From positions 1 through 38,472 of the forward strand of contig JAFTDE010000009.1 of assembly GCA_017454335.1 (NCBI GenBank): DNA of 38,472 nt. Reading direction: 5' to 3'. Numbering within the stretch: position 1 is the stretch's first letter; each line of letters starts with the position of its first letter. A model generated the notes under the pieces. It was not told where the DNA came from. It did no database searches and worked only from the letters and a program-made list of their open reading frames with translations. A program made the position numbers and the translations under genes. Below, in pieces: positions 13,463 to 21,274 of the stretch. Source of the stretch: Bacteroidales bacterium. Its GTDB lineage: Bacteria; Bacteroidota; Bacteroidia; Bacteroidales; UBA932.

Positions 13463-15673
13463 ATGAAAAATATCGTTAGAATTTTCACCCTGGTCGCAGT
13501 TGTCCTCACGCTCAGCATGAGTGTCACTTCCTGCGGCGAGAAGTTCCTCGAGGAAGTGCAGCGTACCTCCATCTCGACGGACTATCTGGAGACCCCCGAT
13601 GGTCTGTACTCGATGTCCGAGAGCCTGTACCTCCAGTTCCGTCAGATGTACTACGCTGAGGGATACTGGATGTTCACCAACGCCGGCACCGACGAGTTCA
13701 TGATCGGTGGTGACGGTGCAGGTGAGGCCTACAACACCTACGACTCCCGTTATGCGGCGTCCGTTACCGGTTCCGCCAACACCCAGTCCTCCGCCTACAT
13801 GTGGAACATGCTCTACATCTGGCTGAACCGTGCCAACAAGGTTATCGACAAGGAGAGCGTTCTCGAAGGATCCCCGCTCAAGAACGAAATCATGGGCACC
13901 GCCTACTTCGTCCGCGGCTTCGACTTCCTGTTCCTCGTCAACCAGCACGGCGACATTCCCCTGGTCATCCACGCCGCGACCCAGCCGGAGCGCGAGTATG
14001 GACGCGATCCGCGCGAGAAAGTGTACGAACAGCTGATCTCCGACCTGGAGAACGCCTATGCCCTCCTGCCGGACAGCCCGAGCCGTCCCGGCAAGCTGAC
14101 CAAGACCGCTGCCGCCCACTACCTCGCCTGCGCCCACCTGTGGAGAGCCTCCGAGTGCAACAACGACTGGAACTCTTCCTACCGGGACAAGGACCTGCAG
14201 GATGTCATCAAGTATGCTGACATCGTGATCGCCAAGCACCCGCTTACCCCCAACTACGAGGACGTCCACATGAACTTCTGGCTGCACGACTCCTCCATCA
14301 CCGAGAACAACTCCGAAATCGTTCTCCGCGCCTCCTACACCGTGGATCCCACGGAGCGCGGAAGCAGCTATCCCGGCAACATGTCCCTGTGCTGGTTCGT
14401 CAACCCCTACCAGAATGCTTTCACTCCGTTCCTGAAGCGTGACGTCGCCGGCGGCCGTTCCTATCAGCGTATGAAGAACACCCCGAAGTACACGTACTTC
14501 CTCTATGACCTGGAGAACGACTCCCGCTTCTGGAAGTCCTTCAAGACCACCTGGGCAGTCAACCAGACCAAGAAGGCCACCTACAAGCTCCCTGACGGCA
14601 CCGAGATCGATCCGACGACCTACTTCGGTCCGGACAAGTCCGAAGCCACGTTCAGCAAGTACCTCGGCGGCATGTACGTCATCAACCGCGAAGAGTACGG
14701 CCAGAAGTACCTGACTTCCGACATCGACCTCGCTTACAATGCGACTCCGTCCAAGGTCTTCAAGATCGTCGACTACAACACCGGCAAGTACATTCCTTTC
14801 GTCAAGGCCCTGCTTACCTACGATACCGCCGGCAATCCTGAGAACACCAGCCTTGGTCCCGCCAAGGACGGACAGTATCCGATGCTGGCCAAGTACCTCG
14901 ACGGCGCAGTCAACACCTACAACGCCGGACAGGGTTTCCGCGACCAGATCATCGCCCGTTCCGCCGAAGATTATTTCTTCAAGGCTGAGGCGCTCATCCG
15001 CCAGGGCAAGTACAACGAAGGCTTCGCTGTCCTCAAGCCGCTCCGCGACCGTGCGCAGTTCCGTGCCGGTGAGGAACGTGACAAATACATGGACGGTGGC
15101 CAGGGATTTGCTGTCAGCAACTACCGCGAATCCATCTCGGCGTACACCTGGGTCAATGCCTTCTACCCCAAGAATTCCTACTTCTATTCGATCGGCGGAT
15201 GGGACAAGGACCAGGCTTACCGTGATGCGGTCAACGCCAAGGCTTCCGTCCTGCCTGTCGTCACCGAGGGCAACTATCCCAAGGAGGACCAGTACGTGAT
15301 GGACTTCCTCTCCGTTACCAACAGCAAGTACAAGAGCGATGCGTACACCCGCGCCATGTGCTACCTGCTGAACGAGAAGTCCCGTGAGATGTACGGTGAG
15401 TACAAGCGCTACAACGACCTTGTCCGCACCCGCACGCTGGAAGACCGTCTCCGTTTCAACGACCAGTCCTGGAGCACCGAACTGACGGACATCCTCGGAC
15501 ACACCGGCAACGGAGCCGACCAGGCGAAGTACACCTCCCCGTACGGTGGCAACTTCAAGAAGGAGAAGCACTACCTGCGCCCGATTCCTCAGGACTTCCT
15601 CGAGAAGATCACCGTGGACGGACACGCACTGACGAAGGAAGAGATCGACAAGATCCAGAACCCTGGATATTAA
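13463..15673 (+). CDS. susD-like: SusD/RagB-family glycan-binding lipoprotein
   Basis: This 736-residue surface lipoprotein caps the SusC channel and binds the glycan. The signal peptide ends in the lipobox SVTSC with Cys24, followed by the typical GEKFLEE. TPR-like helices form the body: YMWNMLYIWLNRANKVIDKE, then AYFVRGFDFLFLVNQHGDIP and LTKTAAAHYLACAHLWRA, near the usual RagB/SusD positions. The conserved C-terminal part (FFKAEALIRQGKYNEGFAVL, YLLNEKSREMYGEYKRYNDL, HYLRPIPQDFLEKI) is intact. It is longer than most family members (about 500-650), with the extra length between residues 300 and 450. It shares the highly biased codon use of susC and ends at a strong terminator, so susCD is a two-gene operon. 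Confidence 0.96.
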   Translation: MKNIVRIFTLVAVVLTLSMSVTSCGEKFLEEVQRTSISTDYLETPDGLYSMSESLYLQFRQMYYAEGYWMFTNAGTDEFMIGGDGAGEAYNTYDSRYAASVTGSANTQSSAYMWNMLYIWLNRANKVIDKESVLEGSPLKNEIMGTAYFVRGFDFLFLVNQHGDIPLVIHAATQPEREYGRDPREKVYEQLISDLENAYALLPDSPSRPGKLTKTAAAHYLACAHLWRASECNNDWNSSYRDKDLQDVIKYADIVIAKHPLTPNYEDVHMNFWLHDSSITENNSEIVLRASYTVDPTERGSSYPGNMSLCWFVNPYQNAFTPFLKRDVAGGRSYQRMKNTPKYTYFLYDLENDSRFWKSFKTTWAVNQTKKATYKLPDGTEIDPTTYFGPDKSEATFSKYLGGMYVINREEYGQKYLTSDIDLAYNATPSKVFKIVDYNTGKYIPFVKALLTYDTAGNPENTSLGPAKDGQYPMLAKYLDGAVNTYNAGQGFRDQIIARSAEDYFFKAEALIRQGKYNEGFAVLKPLRDRAQFRAGEERDKYMDGGQGFAVSNYRESISAYTWVNAFYPKNSYFYSIGGWDKDQAYRDAVNAKASVLPVVTEGNYPKEDQYVMDFLSVTNSKYKSDAYTRAMCYLLNEKSREMYGEYKRYNDLVRTRTLEDRLRFNDQSWSTELTDILGHTGNGADQAKYTSPYGGNFKKEKHYLRPIPQDFLEKITVDGHALTKEEIDKIQNPGY

Positions 15674-15693
15674 TCGATATCCCCGAAACGACT

Positions 15694-15727
15694 GGAGGGA
15701 GCCACGCTGTGGCTCCCTCCTTTTTTT
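15694..15727 (+). terminator. Intrinsic terminator of the susCD operon
   Basis: GGAGGGAGCCAC (15694-15705) pairs perfectly with 15709-15720 around a 3-base loop and is followed by seven T residues (15721-15727). It lies 20 bases after the susD stop. Confidence 0.93.
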
Positions 15728-15748
15728 GCATCTGTGCAGGACCGGCGA

Positions 15749-18583
15749 TCAGAATCCGAACCAGAGCCGGATCCTGTATCCCTCGTCCCCCTTGTTCATC
15801 TTGACGGAAGCGCTCCCGCCGTCCGTACCCTGGGAATTGACGGCCGGGATGTCCAGCAGGAAGGAGATGTCCCCGGCCGGGAAGGCGTGCCAGGAATTCC
15901 CCCGCCCTTCCTTGTCGCGCGGCTCCTCGGGCGTAAGGACGCGCAGGAACAGGCCGTCCGTCTCGGAATGGACGGTCAGCGGAGCGGAGTCCTCCGGGAG
16001 CAGCGTCGCCCAGTACAGGCCGGCGTGGTAACCCTTGAATTCCGGATAGACCAGGGGTTCGTAGTACTCGCCCGTCACCGTGTTGTTCCGGGCTTTTTCC
16101 CAGATGTTCATCCGGGTCCCCTGGAGACGGTTCTTCCAGACGCGGTAGGGTCCCTGTCCCAGGTAGCGGATTCCGGCGAGCGCTTCCTCCGGGAAATCGA
16201 ACGAGAATCCCAGGTTGAAGACTTCCCGGTCCACGTAACTGCCGCGGAACTGGTTGTCCGTCCGGTAATTGAGCACCCGCACATCGAGGCCCAGCCGTCC
16301 GTCCGGCGTCATCTTCCAGAACAGCGAATCGGCGGCACCGTCGTATTTGATGGCCAGCACGGCCGTGTCGCCCTGCATGCGCAGCTGGGCGGTACGCAGC
16401 TGCATCTGCATCCCGACCGCCACCGGGCCGTTGCGCAGCGGCAGCAGCTCGCCGTTCCGGCGCAGCTCGGTCAGCGTCCCGTCCTGGGGATTGATCCGGG
16501 CGCTGGTGCCGGCTGCAGCCAGCAGGAAGGATCCGTCCCCGTCGACGGACGCCGTGGCGGCAACCTTGCCGGCCCGCGCCGGGGCATGGGCGGCGTAATA
16601 CGCAGCGCAGGTCCGGATGGGGAAGGTCCAGGTGCAGAGGGTGTCTCCCGCCGCGCCGTAGGCTTCCAGTTCCAGCACATCTCCCTGCCGGAACGAGTCG
16701 GGCAGGTCAAAGCGGGCCCGGCCGGTTTCTCCGGGGCCGATGGCCGGCAGCGTCACGGCTCCGGCGGCCAGGCAGGCGGGCGGAAACCCCGCATCGGGAG
16801 GAGGCAGGCGCAGGACTTTCCAGCCCATGCGGCTCTCCGTGAGTGAAGAGAACAGGAAAGCGTTCTCCACCAGGAAATCGCCCCGGAAGCCGTCGCCTAT
16901 GACGAAAGGCTTGACCTGCACGGGCGACCAGATCTCCCGGACCGCATAGAAACTGCCTTCCGGCTGGCGGTCGGCGCTCACGATGCCGTCCGGCGCATTC
17001 GGGCCATAGGTATCCAGGGCGCCGGTATCGGAACGGAGCAGCGCTTCGTCCACATAGGCCCACAGGAAGCCGCCGGCAAAGAGGGGGCTCCGCCTGAACT
17101 TGGCCCACAGGCCTTCCAGGCCGGCTCCCTGTCCGCGGTCGTACAGGCCGTGCAGGAATTCCGTCATCATGAAGACCTGCTGGCCCCGCTCCTGGCGGTA
17201 GGTATTGTCCGCCGCGGTCGGATAGTGGCGGGTGTCCAGCCCGTCGAAATCGGCCCAGGGATGGATCACATGGCGCTGCTGGGGATCATACAGGGCGAAG
17301 GAGCGGTCGATGGAGGTATTCCAGCCCCCTTCGTTGCCGTTGCTCCAGAGGAACACGCAGGGATGGTTGACGTCGCGGGCGATCATCTCCGGCAGCAGCC
17401 GGGCGGCCACGGCGTCGCTGTAGGCATTCTGCCAGCCCGCCAGTTCGTCGAGGTACAGCAGGCCCAGCGAGTCGCACAGGTCCAGGAAGTGGGTATCCGG
17501 CGGATAGTGCGAGCGCACGGCGTTCATGTTCATGGCCTTGATCAGGCGGGCGTCCAGCAGGTTCGTCGCCTTGCTGACGGTCCGGCCGGTGCGCGACTCG
17601 AAGCAGTGCCGGTTGGTTCCCTTGACCAGCAGTTTCACGCCATTGAGGTAGATGCCGTCCTGCGGGCGGAATTCCACCGTCCGGAATCCGATGCGTTCCT
17701 CGCTCTGGTGCAGCAGATGGCCATCCCCGGCCAACAGGCGCAACTGCAGCCGGTAGCGGTTCGGATGCTCCGGATCCCAGGTCTTCACGCCCGGCCAGCG
17801 GGTGGTGAGCGTCTGTACGCCGGACGCGTCCAGCGGCAGGACCTTCGTTCCCTCCGCCTGGCCGGTGGCCATGTCCACCAGGCTCAGTTCAACCTGCTCG
17901 GAACCCTTCAGGCCAGCCAGGTACAGGTCGGTGCGCAGGGTACCGTCCGCGCGTGCATCGACGGCCACCCGCTCGATGTGGCGCTGCGGGCGGGCCTCCA
18001 GGTACACGGGGCGGTAAATGCCGCCGAACAGCCACCAGTCGGCCCGACGCTCAGCGGCATTGACCGACTCGTCGGCGGACTGCTTGTGCACCGTCACCTC
18101 GAGTTTGTTCTTCCGGCCGTATTTGAGCAGTTTGCTGATATCGTAGGAGAAACGGTAGAAACTCCCCTGGTGGACGTCTCCGGCGCGCACGCCGTTCACC
18201 TTGACTTCGGCATCGGTCATCACACCCTCGAAGACGATCTTCACCTGCCGGCCGCTCCAGGCGCGGGGCACGTCGAAGCTGTGGACATAGATGCCGTATT
18301 CATCCGTGAACGCATGGTCGCGATAATCTTTCCAGACCTTGTCGGATTCCCGGTCATAGATGTAGTAGCGGCCGTAGGTATAGCCGCCGAAACCCTGCTG
18401 TTCCCAGCAGGACGGGACCTCGATCTTGCTCCACTTGCGGGCGTTCATCCCGTCGGAGCACCAGAAATCCCACAGGACAGCATCCTCCGGCCCTGTGCCG
18501 GAGAGATAACGAAGCTCGGTCTGCTGAGCGGAAGCAGAGCAGACCGAGGCAAGGAAAAGAATAATGCAGAAAAACCTTCTCAT
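15749..18583 (-). CDS. Exported GH2 family glycoside hydrolase (beta-galactosidase-like)
   Basis: This 944-residue exported enzyme should cleave a terminal beta-linked sugar, perhaps galactose from pectin side chains. After a signal peptide (1-20, CSASAQ) come a sugar-binding jelly roll (WSKIEVPSCWEQQGFGGYTY, FEGVMTDAEVKVNG), an immunoglobulin-like domain, and a TIM barrel with acid/base Glu418 in SNGNEGGWN and nucleophile Glu475 in MMTEFLHG. The end resembles a Bgal small-chain/domain 5 fold (LGFSFDFPEEALAGIRYLGQ, GPYRVWKNR). NRHCF and MNMNAVRSHYPPD are standard GH2 blocks. ATG 18583 was chosen because it begins the signal peptide and follows the stop of the lyase-like gene by a single base (TAA-G-ATG), indicating coupled translation. 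The exact substrate cannot be read from sequence. Confidence 0.92.
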   Translation of the reverse strand: MRRFFCIILFLASVCSASAQQTELRYLSGTGPEDAVLWDFWCSDGMNARKWSKIEVPSCWEQQGFGGYTYGRYYIYDRESDKVWKDYRDHAFTDEYGIYVHSFDVPRAWSGRQVKIVFEGVMTDAEVKVNGVRAGDVHQGSFYRFSYDISKLLKYGRKNKLEVTVHKQSADESVNAAERRADWWLFGGIYRPVYLEARPQRHIERVAVDARADGTLRTDLYLAGLKGSEQVELSLVDMATGQAEGTKVLPLDASGVQTLTTRWPGVKTWDPEHPNRYRLQLRLLAGDGHLLHQSEERIGFRTVEFRPQDGIYLNGVKLLVKGTNRHCFESRTGRTVSKATNLLDARLIKAMNMNAVRSHYPPDTHFLDLCDSLGLLYLDELAGWQNAYSDAVAARLLPEMIARDVNHPCVFLWSNGNEGGWNTSIDRSFALYDPQQRHVIHPWADFDGLDTRHYPTAADNTYRQERGQQVFMMTEFLHGLYDRGQGAGLEGLWAKFRRSPLFAGGFLWAYVDEALLRSDTGALDTYGPNAPDGIVSADRQPEGSFYAVREIWSPVQVKPFVIGDGFRGDFLVENAFLFSSLTESRMGWKVLRLPPPDAGFPPACLAAGAVTLPAIGPGETGRARFDLPDSFRQGDVLELEAYGAAGDTLCTWTFPIRTCAAYYAAHAPARAGKVAATASVDGDGSFLLAAAGTSARINPQDGTLTELRRNGELLPLRNGPVAVGMQMQLRTAQLRMQGDTAVLAIKYDGAADSLFWKMTPDGRLGLDVRVLNYRTDNQFRGSYVDREVFNLGFSFDFPEEALAGIRYLGQGPYRVWKNRLQGTRMNIWEKARNNTVTGEYYEPLVYPEFKGYHAGLYWATLLPEDSAPLTVHSETDGLFLRVLTPEEPRDKEGRGNSWHAFPAGDISFLLDIPAVNSQGTDGGSASVKMNKGDEGYRIRLWFGF

Positions 18584-18584
18584 C

Positions 18585-19907
18585 TTATTTTTTATAGCGG
18601 TCAATCAACTCCTGGGGCAGGCGGACGATGCAGATGTTCATCGAGCGGTTGTCCTCGGAGAGCATGGCAGACTGGATCTCAATCTCGGTTCCGTCAGGCT
18701 TGAAGGTCGGATGGACGTGGTCCTGCGCCGTGGTCTTGTGGCCGGCGGTGAGCAGGATGCGCTCCTTGGTATGGCGGTCGACCAGCCAGAGTTCGCGGGC
18801 GAAATCGTCGCCGGCCACCCAGTGGCCGTCCTGCGAACCGGCTACATGCCAGAAATTGTCTCCGTCCACCTGGCCCTCGAGGGTCAGCTCCCGGGTGCGC
18901 ATGTTGACCACGGCGATGCCGGTGGCGTATTCCTTCGTTCCCGAGGGGCCCCAGTCCTTGGTGGTGTCCATGTCGCGCTGGTCCAGGGCGATCTTGCGGT
19001 GGCCCAGGATGGCGATGACGAGTTCGTCTTCGCTGATCACGGCCTCATGGGTCACCCAGTCGTATTCGGTCTCGCGGTAGATCGGACGGAGGTTGGTGCC
19101 GTCGGCGTTGACCATCCAGGTGCGCTGCGGGGCCTTGCCGCCGGTCTCCCAGCAGAAGATCACCTCGCCGGGATGCCAGGGATTGCCCTGGATGTGGCCC
19201 ACTTTGAAGTGGACAGCCACCACGGGTTCGGCCTTGCCGGTCTTCAGGTCGATCTTGCCGATGCCGCCCGGGCCTGCGCCCATGTTGCGCGGACCGAAGT
19301 TGGGCGCGATCTGTTCGGCGATGGGATACTTGCGGGCGAAATCCGGCGCGAGGCGGAAGTAGGCCACTTCCTCGCTGCCGTCCAGGGCCATGTCACCCTC
19401 CGCGCACATTTCGCCGGGAATGATGCCGCAAATGCGTTCGTACGCAGCCTTGCCCTTCAGCCGCCCGGCGGCGGAATCCTTGAAGAGCTTGTCCAGGTTG
19501 ATCTCCACGACTTCCCAGCCTGTGCGCTTGCCTTCGGCGTCGCGCAGCTGGCGCTGGATATAGAGGTTCATGGACTTGCGGGCTACGCACAGCATGCCGG
19601 AATAGCCGCCTTCGGTCACCTGGACCATCACGCCGGTCTCCTCGTTGACAGCCATGGCCTCACCGGGAACCCGGTTGGACCGGAAGATCACCCACTTGCC
19701 GTCGGAAGTCCACTGGTTGTGGGTCTGGTAGATCTTGGAATCCCCCTTGCCCTGCTGGCTGGTCAGGAAAACGAGTTCAACCCCGGTCTTGGGATCCTTG
19801 ATCACCTTCCGTTCGGAAGGGAAACGACGTCCGATCTGGGCGGACACGGGCGCGGCGAACCATACGGTCGCGAGCGCGCACACGATCATTTTTACAGAAA
19901 ATCTCAT
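18585..19907 (-). CDS. Oligogalacturonate lyase-like beta-propeller protein (PL22-like)
   Basis: This 440-residue exported propeller resembles oligogalacturonate lyases, which split short pectic oligomers by metal-assisted beta-elimination. It has a signal peptide (1-24, APVSAQ) and then the family-typical opening RFPSERKVIKDPKTGVELVF. Candidate metal or catalytic residues are present: His238 and His245 (GHIQGNPWHPGEV), His287 (DWVTHEAVI), and Gln395, His397 and His399 (AQDHVHP), followed by TFKPDGTEI. Classical enzymes of the family are intracellular and about 390 residues; this one carries a signal peptide. ATG 19907 begins that peptide; the ORF itself opens at 19931. It is the first gene of a two-gene operon with the GH2 enzyme. 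Family membership is likely, lyase activity less certain. Confidence 0.82.
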   Translation of the reverse strand: MRFSVKMIVCALATVWFAAPVSAQIGRRFPSERKVIKDPKTGVELVFLTSQQGKGDSKIYQTHNQWTSDGKWVIFRSNRVPGEAMAVNEETGVMVQVTEGGYSGMLCVARKSMNLYIQRQLRDAEGKRTGWEVVEINLDKLFKDSAAGRLKGKAAYERICGIIPGEMCAEGDMALDGSEEVAYFRLAPDFARKYPIAEQIAPNFGPRNMGAGPGGIGKIDLKTGKAEPVVAVHFKVGHIQGNPWHPGEVIFCWETGGKAPQRTWMVNADGTNLRPIYRETEYDWVTHEAVISEDELVIAILGHRKIALDQRDMDTTKDWGPSGTKEYATGIAVVNMRTRELTLEGQVDGDNFWHVAGSQDGHWVAGDDFARELWLVDRHTKERILLTAGHKTTAQDHVHPTFKPDGTEIEIQSAMLSEDNRSMNICIVRLPQELIDRYKK

Positions 19908-20037
19908 ATGGCTACAGTTAACAGTGTGCAAAAAACAAGAAGAAACAGGCGGGGCATTGCGTCCCGCCCGTCACTTCGACCCAATTGTTTAACCTAACAC
20001 CTAATGATTCAGCCTATGGCTACGTTTATCATTACTA

Positions 20038-20045
20038 CAAAGATA
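20038..20045 (-). promoter_or_regulatory. -7 box for the lyase-like/GH2 operon
   Basis: On the minus strand the sequence reads TATCTTTG, an exact TAnnTTTG. It is 130 bases from the ATG at 19907. No clear -33 TTG is present; element A begins 27 bases upstream. Confidence 0.55.
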
Positions 20046-20071
20046 CATGATTCATTCTGAATAAATGATTT

Positions 20072-20090
20072 GCATTTCTTTCAAAAAGGA
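20072..20090 (+). promoter_or_regulatory. Shared element A, copy 2
   Basis: GCATTTCTTTCAAAAAGGA matches 9991-10010 over 17 bases with one spacer base missing. Read on the minus strand, its CCTTTTTGAAAG resembles the CCTGTTTGACCG of element B at 9 of 12 positions, so A may be an inverted, weaker copy of B serving the minus promoter. Confidence 0.5.
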
Positions 20091-20126
20091 TAGGGAAAAC
20101 CGTCACTTTCACCCGGGGCGGACCGT

Positions 20127-20153
20127 GAAAGATTCTCACACCCTGTTTGACCG
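20127..20153 (+). promoter_or_regulatory. Shared element B, copy 2 (probable HTCS activator site)
   Basis: The 27-bp sequence beginning GAAAGA with core CACCCTGTTTGACCG is the partner of 10050-10076 (22/27 identical). Its last base is 33 bases from the first base of the -7 box, exactly as in the susC promoter. Confidence 0.6.
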
Positions 20154-20185
20154 ATATGGCCCTCATCCCGAAATTCGCTTTGTCT

Positions 20186-20193
20186 TACATTTG
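20186..20193 (+). promoter_or_regulatory. -7 box for the URO-D/CE12/DUF362 operon
   Basis: TACATTTG is an exact TAnnTTTG. No TTG is found at the -33 position (the bases there are C-rich), so the promoter probably needs an activator bound at element B. The leader would be about 30 bases, very A/T-rich. Confidence 0.6.
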
Positions 20194-20230
20194 TATAATT
20201 AATTACATGATTATATATTTTTCACTGCAT

Positions 20231-21262
20231 ATGAAACACAACCTGACTTTACTGATTACCGCATTTGCCGCCATGATTCTTTGCGCCAGTGCCTGCGGGA
20301 ACAGACAGTCCGCCCAAAGCATCCCTTCGGACAAGAAAGAAATCATCGACCGCTTCCTGGAAGGAACGCTGGACCCCTCCTACACCCCCGCCTTGTTCTT
20401 CGGACATTTCGGAGGCAACCAGAAACTCGGCGACGGAGCCGTCCAGGCCCACCTGCAACTCTTCCTGCAGGGAGGCGCGGACATCCTCAAGATCCAGACC
20501 GAGCAGCCGATGCCCCGCATCGAAGACCTGACGATGGATACTCCGCTGGTGCCGGAAGACCACTACCGTGCCACGTTGGAGGTCATCAAGCAGATCCAGG
20601 CCCTCGTCGGGAAGGACGTCTATGTCATGCCCACCATCCTCAGCACCCACCAGGTCGCACGGCAGGGCATGGGTGACGACCGCCTGCCCGCTTTCGCCGA
20701 GCAGCGGCCCGAAGCGTACAAGCGCATGCTGGACTCCTACACCAAGGCCATCCTGTGGTACATCCGCGAATGCAAGGCCGCCGGCATCGAGGCGTTCTTC
20801 ACCGCCACGCAGGGCGGCGAGAAGAAATTCTACGACCTGAACGTCCCCGGCGGATTCTTCGAGACCTACATCCGTCCCTACGACATGGCCGTCATGACCG
20901 AAGCCGCCAAGGACACGAAATTCACCATCCTGCACATCTGCGACTGGGAAGGTGAGATGGACGACCTGACCCGCTACCTGGATTATCCGGGCAAGATCGT
21001 CAACGTCCCCCTGACCATCGACGGCAAGCCCCTCTCCCTGACCGAGACCTACGAGTTCTTCGGACGACCGGTGCTGGGAGGATTCAACCGCAAGGCGGAA
21101 ATCGGCAAGGCCTCTCCGGAAGAGATCGCCGCGATGACCCGCGAGATCATTGCGAACGGCCCGCGCGGCCATCTGATGATCGGCGCCGACTGCTCGGTTC
21201 CTTCGCCCCTCAACATCACGGACAAGCTCCACGCAGCCATCAGCACGGCCCACGGCCGCTAA
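20231..21262 (+). CDS. Exported lipoprotein of the uroporphyrinogen decarboxylase (URO-D) superfamily
   Basis: This 343-residue protein has the URO-D/methyltransferase TIM-barrel pattern (GGADILKIQTEQ, VMPTILSTHQV, FFTATQGGEKK, ILHICDWEG, VLGGFNRKAEIG, GHLMIGADCSVPSP). It begins with a lipoprotein signal (MKHNLTLLITAFAAMILCAS, then AC), so it is exported and lipid-anchored, whereas known family members are cytoplasmic. The heme-pathway RQAGRY motif is absent. His235-x-Cys237 and Cys321 match the zinc-binding His-x-Cys...Cys pattern of the MtaA/MtbA-type methyltransferase branch. ATG 20231 was chosen over the ORF opening at 20147 because the lipoprotein signal begins there and the -7 box is downstream of 20147. 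First gene of an operon with the CE12 esterase (12-bp gap). Its reaction is unknown; methyl transfer is only a possibility. Confidence 0.85.
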   Translation: MKHNLTLLITAFAAMILCASACGNRQSAQSIPSDKKEIIDRFLEGTLDPSYTPALFFGHFGGNQKLGDGAVQAHLQLFLQGGADILKIQTEQPMPRIEDLTMDTPLVPEDHYRATLEVIKQIQALVGKDVYVMPTILSTHQVARQGMGDDRLPAFAEQRPEAYKRMLDSYTKAILWYIRECKAAGIEAFFTATQGGEKKFYDLNVPGGFFETYIRPYDMAVMTEAAKDTKFTILHICDWEGEMDDLTRYLDYPGKIVNVPLTIDGKPLSLTETYEFFGRPVLGGFNRKAEIGKASPEEIAAMTREIIANGPRGHLMIGADCSVPSPLNITDKLHAAISTAHGR

Positions 21263-21274
21263 ACCGAAGCCATC

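Larger units (their letters stand above)
19908..20230. other. Divergent control region between lyase-like and URO-D-like genes (323 bp)
   Basis: This gap holds a minus-strand -7 box (20038-20045), element A (20072-20090), element B (20127-20153) and a plus-strand -7 box (20186-20193). The bases from 19912 to 20030 are the leader of the minus operon; I see no gene or stable hairpin there. No terminator or small RNA was recognised. Confidence 0.7.

Noticed and set aside
10289-15625. A 1778-codon open frame on the minus strand, antisense to susC and susD
   Set aside because: It is explained by the strong codon bias of susCD, which removes stops from one antisense frame. The translation is low-complexity Val/Gly/Asp/Glu-rich without domains, and the plus-strand genes are unambiguous.
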